This document shows, in pieces, positions 24,042-36,530 of a stretch of 64,000 nucleotides of DNA (positions are counted from its first letter, which is position 1; each line of letters opens with the position of its first letter). The stretch covers positions 46,075 to 110,074 of the forward strand of contig VXCM01001274.1 of assembly GCA_014773175.1 (NCBI GenBank), in the 5' to 3' direction. A model generated the notes under the pieces. The model had not been told where the DNA came from, ran no database searches, and saw only the letters and a program-made list of their open reading frames with translations. The position numbers and the translations under genes were made by a program. Source of the stretch: Lucifuga dentata (taxonomy: Eukaryota; Chordata; Actinopteri; Ophidiiformes; Bythitidae).

Positions 24042-26355
24042 CTACACATGCATTCTCCTTCCCTTTCTGTTACACAAGTGCACACACAGCCTTACACACA
24101 GACAGTGAAATGGATGCGAGGCTGTCATGCACCTTCTACTCGCATCTCTCCCGGGACACATCTGCTCTAGCTGCAGTCTAGAGTCTCATACCATCCTGTC
24201 TGACAGCCATTATTGTAACAGAAAAGTGTTTGCAACTTGCTGTCAGAATGTACTGCCTCATCAGTTTCTGTGCAGCAGTGAGAGATTCTTCTCACGCAAC
24301 ACAGGTGTTCCTGAACGCTGAACAAGAACGAGAAGCTAGGTTTTAGTTATTGTCATCATCGTCATTTTCGGAATGTTTAAATGTACGTCTATAACAATTG
24401 CTGTATATGTCATCATCTAATATTGTACATTCTGTAATATGCATGACTCATTTACTTAGGGTAGTGGGCGACCTCAGCTAAAAACCGAAATCATGAAACT
24501 GATAGAAATAATTGTAATTGGACTTCCTGTTCTTCACACATAAGCATAAACACAGTGCTCCAAATGAATCCTTTGATTATGGCAAAGTATCAATAGCTCC
24601 ATAAAACAAAAGAATTAGCATGTTTTGATCCAAATAGAGATACAGTGGAACCAAAACAAAACAGTCCATTCCTTCCCTCTCTCTTCCGCAGGTTTATTCA
24701 TGCCTTAAATGTTTAATGAAAAGACTGATTATAAAAGTGAGACAAGGTAGACAACAATGTGTTTGTGTTTTGCAGGAAAAGAGTACCGGTATTTAAAAAG
24801 AAAGATCCTTTCTGGTGCCTGTTTGTTGCTAGTAATGCTATTTTTCTTGTCGTGCTTGTCCACCACTGCTAAATGCACCATTGCTGGCATGATTATGTTG
24901 GGCGAAAATCTGAATTTTGGTGATTTTTGTGTTGAAATTTCAGTTGAACTAAAATAACATCATTTATTAAATGAACGCTTTGGTGTGATCATACTGCATA
25001 AATTCCCAAACAGACTCAGATCTCAGATACTCAAAATCTATTTTATGACCTTTCTTTCACCTTTCCCTTTTCCAACAGCGTAGCCTACTTATCAAGAGCT
25101 CTAAATATAGGGGGAAATGCGTTGATTCATAGGACACAGAGACAGACCCAGACTTTGGCTCACCTCAACAAATGACCCATAATTCTTAGCAGAGCTTCCA
25201 TGACATTTACAGTATCTCTCCTAAGCAGGAACATTTCTAGTTTCCTGTTTCTAGGAGTTTTTCAGCTCAAAGCGTGATGAATAGGTCTTGATTTATACAT
25301 GAGCAGCTGATCAAATAACATTTTAAAGATAACGATGACAGCCATGCTCAAACATAAGTCAAAAATGCTACTGATTATTAATTTACCACAGTTTCATCTA
25401 AGTTCATTCTTGATAAATACGTCAAAGATTGGATTTTGCAGCACCTGTTTTGGCTTTGTGTCTGGACGATTTTGGAGCTTTTGATAGCAAGGGCATTCAT
25501 CCAGGCTGGTTTTTGGTCCTGGGGGATGAGGCTTTTCAGTAACACAGGCTTTTACTCCAAGGACAGACACAGCCTTCCCTGCAGTTCATACATCAAGCAG
25601 AGTGACATCCAAACCAGCTCTGAGGCTACCAGCAACCTGGGATCACTGAGCTGTTGCCAGTCTTATTGGATGGGTCTGTATTCATGGGTTTTGTTATTGG
25701 ATGAGCTCCTTCAGTCTCCCATTCTCCATTTCTTTCTCTGTCATTTTCTGGCTGTGGGAGTGTGAATTCTCATCTCCACCTGCCATAAGCCATGAAATGC
25801 GTTTGGATTGTTTTCTCTATTTTGCTGGATTTTCAATCCAGCATCAATGAACAGTAATTTGTCTTTTTTTCCTGTTTACCTCCTATCAAAGGGAAAGGGG
25901 AATTCACACAGCCTAATTTAGCCTAACAGCCTAAAACCTAGTCATATCACCATATGTACAGTAGAACATGACCTACATCATATCATTTGTAACAGCTGAA
26001 TTAATTTGTTATTTTACCCATTTTGTTTCCAGGTGACGTGGAGGCACAATTAATCAATACCTTCCCAATTTATGTCATTTGAATTTCACTTTTGTAGATT
26101 TGTAAGCTTCATTTAATGGGTGAAATCAGGCCGTGATGAGCCTGGGTGAAAACACTTTTTAAATTGGTTTAAAGGGACAATGTATCTATCTTCTTTAGAA
26201 AAATGGTTCCCAAACTGTGGCATGAGGAATAGCATAATGTATTTTTTTTTTCTCATTCACTACAGATCACTATTTTGATAAAAGTATGCACAGCTCTTCT
26301 AAATGAATAAACAATACAAACTTTATTCCCAGTTGATTCATATTCAGATGGAGGC

Positions 26356-26420
26356 TTAAAGGACTAACCAGTGCTTTTGTGTGCATTAGCTCTCATCATT
26401 TTCCAAAGTATTATTCAATG
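26356..26420 (+). repeat. TTAAAGGACC-family-like terminus, one end
   Basis: Begins TTAAAGGACTAACCAGTGCTTTTGTG (first 20: TTAAAGGACTAACCAGTGCT), a diverged version of the family terminus. No opposite end is recognised. Confidence 0.4.
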
Positions 26421-27941
26421 TTAAGCAAGCACCATTATTTTTAAAGTTGATTTTCCAGTACATTATAGCAAGCAGCGAAATTCAATTTGCAGAATCTTGA
26501 AGCTTGTTTGAAATAGGTAAGAATTTTGTAGCCTTTTTCTGTTAAAGATCATGTTGATGGGTTCAAGGATGTTCCAACATCAAGAATCCAGTCCTGAAAA
26601 AGGCAAATTAGCACTGATCTGTATTGATTAGCACTGTATCCCAACATTCTCCCTTGTTCTTTTCAAGCTAAACATAATTCATAAAATATCTCCACAGAAC
26701 GAAGAGGCACAAATGCTACAAAATTCAAATAATCTTTGGAGAAATGTGATAATTATGGGTTGATTAATGAACTAATGAAGGCCGTAAAGGAGCAGCATTA
26801 GCTCCATGCAAATAGATCAGCTAGACACAGACAGCTGGATGCACACAGCTGCCAGTGGAGAAATTAAAGGACATTAAACAGCTAAACACACTTGAGTTTC
26901 TCTAAAAGTCACAGCGGGCCAACTACTTTAGCATGGTTTAATGTCAGTATTACTATTTTCAAAATCCAAACCGTTTCGTTGAGAGCAAATTACACCTTCT
27001 TTGCCTGGAAAAGTAATGCAAATTAATAAATCTTTTTTAAAGGATAGTAGCTTAAGTCTTGATTAAATAAAAGCCAATAGTTTTATAAGCTGGGTCCTGA
27101 CTAATAAGTGCCTGAGTGTATTTGCATTGCAAAGAAAGTCTGCATTTTTTTTTTTTTTTTTTTTTTGCAAATGCTTTACTGAAAAGCTAAATAGCAAAGT
27201 GAGATGAGCAAGGAAAACTCAATGTTGTCATTTTAAATCCCTCAGGCCATTTTGGCATCACATTAAACCCATTAAGATATCACATTGCAGCATTGTGCCA
27301 TGATGTTAGGACTGTTTTGAGCGGAATGATTCCTCTTACTCACAACTCCCCATTGCAATTGTGCCATCTCTCTGCACACAAGAAAATATGATTCATATTT
27401 TTTGTTTTTTTAGTAGTTTACTTAATGGCATATTTGTCAAAAGAATGTGAAGGAAACATTTTTATATCAGAAAATTCAAGACGCTGGATCCTCACTAGGA
27501 GAGGACACAAACTCTGACCCAAATCAGATGGAAAAAAAAAAAAAGCTGACACTGAACACCTAAAACAAGTAGCTGCTCAAAGAAATTTAATATATTGTAT
27601 AAAAACTGAACATCTTACAAGTTCTGAAGAAAATACAGTGTGGTACTAATTTCAAGGATATGACTGACACCTTTCTGATGCCTCATATTGTACTCACAGT
27701 ACCTTCGTTGTAAAGCTTATTTTTAGATGCAGCTTTGCTTTTCACTTTCAGAGTTCTCTGAAAAACTTTGCTTTCATCCGTGCTGAATCACACTTCTAAA
27801 TGACCTTCAAACTTTCAGGTTCATAACGTGTATTTTATAAAAAGGCGCATCTTTTAATTGAAAAAAATGCTTAACATGATTAATATTGTGTGTGCGTTCC
27901 TGTGTTTGTGTGTGTCTGTGTCCTGTGCTATTGCAGGCAAA

Positions 27942-28103
27942 ATGGGGAAACAGAACAGCAAGCTGACCCCTGAAGTGATGGAGGATCTGGTGAAGAATAC
28001 AGAATTTAACGAACACGAGCTGAAGCAGTGGTACAAGGGCTTCCTGAAAGACTGTCCCACTGGCCGCCTCAACCTGGAGGAATTTCAGCAGCTCTACGTT
28101 AAG
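27942..28103 (+). CDS. vsnl1: vsnl1 coding exon 1
   Basis: The acceptor CTATTGCAG ends at 27936, five bases before the ATG. It encodes residues 1-54, including the myristoylation start and the degenerate first EF-hand. The donor is TACGTTAAG|GTTAGC. The frame stays open upstream of the ATG, but that is intron sequence. Confidence 0.95.
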
Positions 28104-30829
28104 GTTAGCCTCCACTCTTGTTCTTTCAGTCTGGCAGGAAAGTCGACAGATCAAACACATCTGCTGCGACTTCCTGTTGTCAGTTCTTCACTACAGCACT
28201 TGAATGCACCACTAGGAAGCATTTTCAGATCACTCTGCGCTTTTTATTGCGCTTACTAAAATTACGTAACTTCGGAAAAAACCTGAATACACGTCTTGTT
28301 CACGATGAAGGATTACCTATCCTAAGAACGTTTCAAGTACCAACAAGTCGATTTTAATAGCGTGCCAGAATGAACTGAAACCAATGGTAGTTTGGAAGGT
28401 AGGAAAAAAAAAATTTAATTCACCGTTCCAGTAGTATGCTTTGGGAAATGATTATCAGTAACGTTACGTGTATGAAAATTGAATATATTAGGCTCAAACA
28501 TGCAAAATGGCCGGTATGGTCCTTTAATATAAATATGCACAAACCTAATATTTAACTAGCCTTTTGTAGTATGGCATATCGTATAGAATTCATAGAGGAT
28601 CTGACAGCAGCTTGGATAGATCAAGGAAGACTAAAGGCCGCAGTATGCTTCCTCCATAATACCTGTCAGAGAGGCGGAAGGTGGCAGAAATCCTCTTTCC
28701 ACTCCACCAGGCACACAGTGATTGGATGGTTTTGGTGAGGGTTTGGTGAGGTGTGAAAGCGGGGAGGGTTTTACTTTCTTTCTCCAACTCTTTTTTTCTT
28801 TCTGTCACTGTGTCTGCAGCCCAGAGAGCATCATAAGTGAAAGTGTGCTTCTTTATTCCTGTTTATAATCAATACACAGAATTCCTGTTAACAACCGCTC
28901 CCCAATTCATTTCGTCGGTCGTTGTCGTTCATTTACCATGTGTCGAGTCCATAAGTCTACGTGCTTCACCATTTTAAAGAATAGACACTACTTATGTTAA
29001 ATAAATACAAAATATTGTGAGAACAGGCTTCAGTAGCAATACAACAGAAATAGCTGTAGGAGTAGTGATAATAATAATTTTAGTCAAAGTATTAGTAGTA
29101 GCAGCAGGTATATGAGTTGTAGTGGCAGCAGTGGCAGTTACCAGACGTTTATTAACAAAAATATTTTAGCGACACCAACAAAATGCATTCCTAATAGATA
29201 TTCTCAAAATTGATTATAAAAGGGTTGGCAGGTTGGCATGAAATATTCTGAATCATCACAATAACCACGGAGCAGCTAATATTGCATTGCCGTTATTAGC
29301 TGTGCTACATTTTAGTGGGCGTCCTGCCATGTTCCCATTCTTCCCTCCTGTAGCTGGGAAGAACACCAAAAAGAGACGCACGTATCAGAGGCTCTCTGAT
29401 GCTTATCTACTTATGCTAATAGGTAGCCTACTGTATCTCATTACCTGACAGCAGTGTGAATTTATTCAATCATTTATTCATTTTATAGTCATATGAAACA
29501 GGGAAGAAGTTCAAAGAAAGAATGATCGTCTCACAATGAAAGAGAAATTACCATAAAGTGCAACAAGTGCTCAGATATGTAGATTTAATATTTTATCTTA
29601 TACTACTACTACTATTAGTAGTGTTCCTAGTATTATTGCTGTCAGCTGCTGCTACTTCAGCAGCTGCTGGATGAAGCAAAAATACAGTACAGGAGGTGTA
29701 ATAATATGTAAGATGAACAAAACTCTCAGCTGGAGTAATGAATGTTTCAAAATAAATTTAAGAGAGGCTGTTAAATTGCTTTTATCAGATAATCTGATTT
29801 GTTCTTGACACTGGATGGTTGTAATCCATCCCTTGCTTGTAGTAAGAACAAGCTTATCGTGCATCCTACTGTATAATTGTTCAGATCTCCAACAGAAGTG
29901 TGTGTTTTAAGTCGTATAAGGACAGGCATTAATCTTTAATCACTAGCGCCAGGAAATGCACTATAACCATAGGGGGCTGCCATTACATAAGACACACCCG
30001 GGAACACCCGAGGTCCTCAGCCAACTTCCTCTAAATACCATCAAAGCTCACTCATCAGCTGAGACCAGAAGTGAAAGCAAAAATAACAAGACGGTGGATA
30101 TTTCAGGAATAACTTGTGATATGGGCGTCATTAAAAAAAAAAAAAAAAANTAAAAAAAAAAAAAAAAATCAGAGCAAAGCACATCTGTCAACACTGACAG
30201 TGACCTTTTCCATTTGGACCAATTTGCCCCATAAAAACCTACTGAAAAACATCAAAATCCTTTTAAAATCAAACTACAAAAATAACCCAGTCTCCTGGGA
30301 AGCAAGAGAGAGTTGGCAGCTCTGATGACGGGATATAAACACAAAATAATAAAGCAGATGGAATATCCCTTAAAATCACTTTATAACACAATACAATGGC
30401 ACACACACAGCAGCACAAAGGGGGCAACAGAGCTCAGATCTGAAGGGGTCTTGTAGGCTTGCTGCTGGGTAAATCCTATTATTGATGCATCCTATTGTGT
30501 TTCTAGGCAACAGTGTATCGGTGATAGGGCTTTATTTAAATCCAAAGGGCTGATAAGTGGGAAAACGGTCTGCCGCGACCTCACATTAACGGGACAGATT
30601 GTTCCTGTGAAGAGTGACTGTGTGTGTGTGTGCATGTGTGCGTGTGTGTGATGGGGCTTCATGTGTTTAGTGGGAGGGAGAGGGAGACAGGACAGTGTGT
30701 TTTGCGTCGGTGAAGGTGAGAAATAGAGTGAGAGAGAAATAAACAAGAGAAAGAAAGTGTGTATACATTATTTATTAGTCAGTGGCTTCAGTGGAGTCAT
30801 GCAACGGAGTGATGAGACATGTCTAAATT

Positions 30830-30863
<34 letters not shown>

Positions 30864-30888
30864 TGTCCTTCTGTGTGCATGCATGCAN

Positions 30889-30921
<33 letters not shown>

Positions 30922-33900
30922 TGTCCTTCTGTGTGCATGCATGCATGAGATAGGCACAGTTCAACTTACACCTGTGCACTGAAATGAGGGATGGATGATA
31001 TCTCACTTCTCTCTCTCTCTCTCTCTCTCTCCATGATTTTCCACACTCCCTCACTCATCTCCATTCTTTCCGCATTCGCACACTTTTGTGCTGTTGTCGC
31101 TGACACTGCTCTCGCTTTTTCCGTGCTTTCTCTCACTTTTTGAATTCCCACTGCCTGTGCAGACGTAATCATCTTTCAGGTCGTGAAAAGAGAGGGAAAG
31201 AGAGGGAGAGGATGTGAGAGAAACACTGAAGAACAGAAAGGGCAGGAAGCGAGAAAAATAGAGGAAGCAGGTGGATCGTGTCTGGTGGAAATAATGGGTA
31301 TGCTCATTTAAGGGCAGGTGTGTGATATTAATATTTAATGCTAATGTAGCATATCTTATTTTCCTTTGTATGCTGTTATCATTGCTCCTTATGGTTTCCT
31401 GTGATCAGGGCTGGTGATGAGTTACAAGATGAAGTATTAAATTACAAAACACAGTGAATTAGGGTTTTTTTTTACACTTATATTCATAATATCACCTTCA
31501 GGTTTAGTATGATCCATTGGCTATCTCAATAAAGTTATTCATATTCATAAATCTTGACCCAAATTGTCGAACATCGTTAAAATAACATGCTTTTTTTTTT
31601 TTTCATTTCCAATGGATTTCTTTACTTCGCATGCTGCTGCCAATGCCAGTCAGCGATATAAAAATGGAAGAGGGGTTTCCGTGACAATTCACACTCAGGC
31701 ATTTCCATGCCAGTGTGTGAAATTTCTCATCCCTGACATGCCAGCCGCTCTGGGAGCCATTTGTAACAGGATAACGACACTCCCTGAAATGTTAAGGTGA
31801 TAGATTTTGTCGGCAGATTTTTTTTTTTCTTGTACTTGATGTGTGTGGAGACAGCAGTGGCAGTGACATGTATCAATGACTGAACACACACACACATTAA
31901 ACAGCAATCCATACACATGTACATCTTATTTAATGATAATATCCACTAGCACTGCTACTCCTGTATATTAATTAGATCGGCGAAGAATAATAAGCTATAA
32001 ATCTAAATAAACTAAATCTCTAAGAGGAATATGCTACTATGTGTGTTGATAATAATGTGAAATAATCTGTCATAGTTGGTCTCCTGCCAGTTTCTGATAG
32101 TTGTTGTGATTTTGCTTTTTAGCATTGGTATAATGGACTTTGTGATGGTTTTTCCTGCACAAAGCAACTTTCAAACTCTGTTGATATTATGCTGTGACTG
32201 GAGAACACATGCAGGGAATCAGAGAAAAACAGAAACAAAGACAAATCTGTTTGATATTTTAGTTTTATGTTTTGGATGTGTGATTGTCACATCGCTGATG
32301 CAATGCAGTGCAATTTTGTGAACTCATTCGACTGAGTGTTACAACTGCTGAACATTTTGAAATGGAAACTTTAAAATAATGAACATATGTCTTGTGGCTC
32401 CTTAGATTGAAAGAGTTTTAAAGGAGAGGAAGGTCTAGAGAGAGATCAGAAGCATTGCACACACAAATGCTGTACATCCACCATACACTCATATGCAACT
32501 CAGAAACACACACAGGCACACACTAGATGCTGATGAATATATATGTATGGATTCTGCTTTGTTTTGTCTCGGTTGGATAGCCACAAGGCTTTTGCTGTTG
32601 ACGGATGTGTGTTCGTGTGTGTGTGCCAATAACCATTCAGCACCACTGAGGGTGTGACTCCCCATCACCTCCACAGACAGACAAACAAATCGCCATCCAG
32701 AACGACAGGAAGGCAAACGCAGTGAAAGACCAACCATGACATCATCTAGGCAAGAGCGTGTTTCTGTGAGTCACCGACTCAAATAGAAACGTGTCTGCTA
32801 ATCACACAAAAGACAGAAAATAGAGATGGAGTGTTATATGTGCATGGAAAATTTGATTTAAATTCCCTTTTTCCTAGAGGAGTTTCTGCAGTAAGAATAA
32901 ATGTGAAACACGCAATGGCTGCCACAATACTGTACACAAAGTCACGTTTTTTACTCACACAAGAAAAATTTGATGACAGTAACGCCTTGTTGCACAATTA
33001 TACAGTTTCTGAATAATGTTTTCTACAGGAAAAATCTTTCTAAACCTCTCAGGTAAATTTAATGAGTGTGTTTGATGGCCTAATTGGTGTTTGCCAGCAG
33101 TGCCAAGTTGAAATGCAGTGACGGAACTGCACCAAAAAAAAAACATGCCATTTGTCTGTTTACTTTCACCTAAATGCAATTAGAGCTGCTGCAGGCATCA
33201 GTTGGAAATTAAGGAAGAATGGAATCATGATTGAAATCTGATTGGTGACCTTACTCAGCCACAAATTCTAAGCTAATTGACATCTTAATTAGTGACTCAT
33301 TTTATCTGGTGTCTATCAAAGTTTCTTCCTTCCTCAAGTCCAAGAACTTAAAAAGTCTAATTTTCAACCACAAGCCTGCCTCCTGATCATTGAAACATTG
33401 ATTTAGCACCTATAGTCGTTGTCCCGCGTTAATCCAGAACATTAAGAGTAAAACTTCAACTCCTTAAATTAGCTCTGCATGCCTGTCCCAGGGGTACAGC
33501 TTAATCTAAAGCTTAACCTGGAAAACTGATGCAAAATTAATGTGCTGTTTCTTCCTCAGCATCAGTATTTTACGTTCCCATTCACTGGCAAAAAATCTGA
33601 AACTGTATGGTGTGTGCGTATGTGCACACTTGTGCGTGTGTGGGTGCATACGTACATACATATGACGTACGCACCCATACACATGCTAACCCTCCTCTCC
33701 TTTTCTGTCCAAGAGGAATTGCGGCTGCTTTGCAGTAAAAATAGCTTTTATCATTTCAGAAGCCCTCATGCTATTCACCATCGCTGTCACTACACACACA
33801 CACACACACACACACACGCATCCACAGAGTTGAACAAGGCAAAGGATGACTCATGACAGACAAGATATTCTGTTTATGTTTACAAACATAAAATATCTTA

Positions 33901-36471
33901 CACTTTCAAACTTCTATTTATGAGTTGCTCTGTGTTTAAATATAGAATATCCTCAACAGATGTTTTTCCTATTGGAAGTTTATGAGTTTAGATATTAGAT
34001 TTGCTGGAAAATGTTGAGTCAGTGAATCATAATAGACTCAGACTTTGGAAAAAAATTATTCATCGTGAGGTTGCTGAGCAACTGATGATGTTTGAAAACT
34101 GCTACTGCGTAACACGGTCATTCTAACTCAGGTCACAAGCAGAAAAGACGAACCTGACATTAAAATAGCAAACTGTAATTTTCAAAAAGACAAACAGTGT
34201 TTTTTCCTTCATGAATTAAGTCTCGTCTTTCAGAACAGACAATTGCTGCATTGCTTTAATTGCCGAATGTGTCTTTGTCAGAGTTTGCAGTTGCAATGCA
34301 TCTGAAATACACACTAAGAGAGCGAGACGGACAGAAAAGCAGCATGAGAGAGAGGGAGGGAGACAGCAAATGGACAGATAGATGGATTAATCCTAATGGA
34401 TATCTGTTGACCTATCACATGCTCTCTGGCCTCTTTACGATGTCTAGCTTCAGACCCTTATTGAATTATTCAGCAACTCTCAGCATCTCTCACCACTGCT
34501 GCTGCAGTGTGAGAGGAGGAAAGGGGAAGTTAGTGAGCACTCTTACATGCACAAAGTAAGATGATAGGGCATATCCTGCAGGAAGATGTTTTTTGGCATG
34601 AGATGTCTATATCCATTATCACATCCTCTGCGAGCATCTCTGCATAAACAGGAAGCAGAAAAGTGGCAAAAGCAACAGGTCACAGGGTTAGCAAAATTCT
34701 GCAATGTGCATTTACGGCACTTATCTTAGCAACGGGTTTGAGTCGGGAGTATGGAGAAGACCCTCTAGCTGGATAGCAAGGGTTCGGGCCCCTGTGTGAG
34801 CAATAATGCACTGCAGAACTCCTGTCAGGGCTTTTCAGGAATGAGTCTGATCTCTGACCTCCCTGTGGAGAGAGACAGCTGAAGAGAGGATATAGCTGAC
34901 AGGAAGCTGTGAAGTATCTTATTACTAGTAGTATCACATTATGTTTTATTTTGTATGAATAGACAGAATATGATAAACCTACACAGCAACAAAACTATTT
35001 GAAACAGGATAAGGTATATGGATGTCCCAGTATGTTGGCAAATACTGCTATATACTATGCACATATAGGCTATACTATACTATACTATACTATAGTCTCA
35101 GTAAAAATCTGTTCAATTTGTTGTCCTAATTTGCAGGGACAGACTCAGATTACAGTACTTAAAGGATCATACCAGTGATTTTCCATGTTTCCATAATACA
35201 TGATTGCATAACTGATTGATTCTCCAATTAATAGTTCCCCAGCCTTTCTACTGAAATCCACATTTAATGCTGATTTCGTACAGATTCCATCCGCTAACTT
35301 CTATTTTAACTAAACTTTTTCTTCTTTGTGGCCTTGTCATTTGTTCTCATGTACTCAGCTACACCTCAGCATAATTTAACATGGCCTTACCTAGAACGAA
35401 ATTACGTTTGGTGGCATAATTCAATCGATATGATCTGATCTAAACACATTAGGTATGTTGAGATGGGCTCTTAACTGGTAACAACAGAATTGCATCCCCA
35501 CGGGTGCTATGTGTCAGATAACGTGGCTTCTAGATTCCCAAAATTAAGTTATACAGTATGAGGAGCTTGTTTTTCCAAATAAATTTCATTCCACTCCATT
35601 ATGCAGGCTAATCCTAGCACAACTATACAGATTTAGTTTTTTTTACCATGATGATCATAAATATTTTGCAAGCAATTTTGTTTTTTAACCTTGTTTAACT
35701 AGAAAGGTCACTTAAGGACAAATTCTTATACAAGGGCAACCATTAATATATTTTGCTGTCAAAATGGGTTCATGCAAGTGTAAAAGCCTTTGCCTGGACT
35801 CCAAACTGCTAAAAATGAGAAACTTAAAGAGAAATGCAGATGTAAAGGAAAATGGCCCAAAAGAAGTAAAGTGAGTGTTTTGTGCAGGATTTATCAGCAG
35901 AGTCGGTGAAGTGCCGATACCTGAGAGAATAAGGTAGAGAGAAATGTTACCTTGTTCATGCTTGACATTAATACAAAATACAACAAAGTCAGAGCGCTGC
36001 TACTTACCTAAACCACTCAGCCTGGCCAAACTACAAAGTCTTTTTCTTTACAGAGTTGGAGCAGATGCTTCTAAAATAAAACTCAGGACAAAAATAGGTC
36101 ACAGACTTTCTGTTTCTGCCTGGTCCCTGTGTAATTAATTACAGCTCACTCTATATTTGTACTTCAGGAATTGAAGAAACACATCCGGTTTAGTCCATGG
36201 CTTAAATAGACTCAGATATGAGAGAGATTATATTTGGAGGAGGTTTAGCTCCAAGTTATGTAGTGCATATTTGTTTGCATGTATCATAATTACATAATTT
36301 TACATGCATCCACACAAACACACCTGCACACACAGAAATGGGCGAGCAGAGATAAATGATGGAAGTTATGCTTAACAGCGAAGCAGGTTTGGTGAGTCAT
36401 GTAAATAATAAAGCCATATTTATAGACATTCAAAGAAAATGAAAAGGAGGTTGATTGTTCGCTCTCTGTTT

Positions 36472-36530
<59 letters not shown>

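Larger units (their letters stand above)
20926..27936 (+). other. vsnl1: vsnl1 first intron (5' untranslated region)
   Basis: About 7 kb without supported coding exons if the first exon ends at 20925. It contains a 62-bp duplication around N at 23748 inside a full TTAAAGGACC-family element, homopolymer and single-N positions at 21456, 22110 and 22508, and a one-ended element copy at 26356. The stretch around 26.75-26.9 kb, with ATGCAAAT at 26806-26813, looks less degraded and could be a conserved noncoding element. Confidence 0.45.

Noticed and set aside
27858..28259. Longer open frame covering vsnl1 coding exon 1 with an upstream methionine and a hydrophobic signal-like start
   Set aside because: The upstream part is intron ending in a clear acceptor at 27936, and the downstream part runs past the GT donor. 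The family start MGKQNSKL with the myristoylation glycine is inside.
30757..31054. Frames translating GT/CA and GA repeats (Val-Cys, Thr-His and Arg-Glu runs)
   Set aside because: Microsatellite translations only.
34690..34870. Possible tRNA gene or SINE suggested by GGTTCGGGCCC near 34780
   Set aside because: No cloverleaf or A box could be placed, and the flanks do not match the SINE bodies seen elsewhere.
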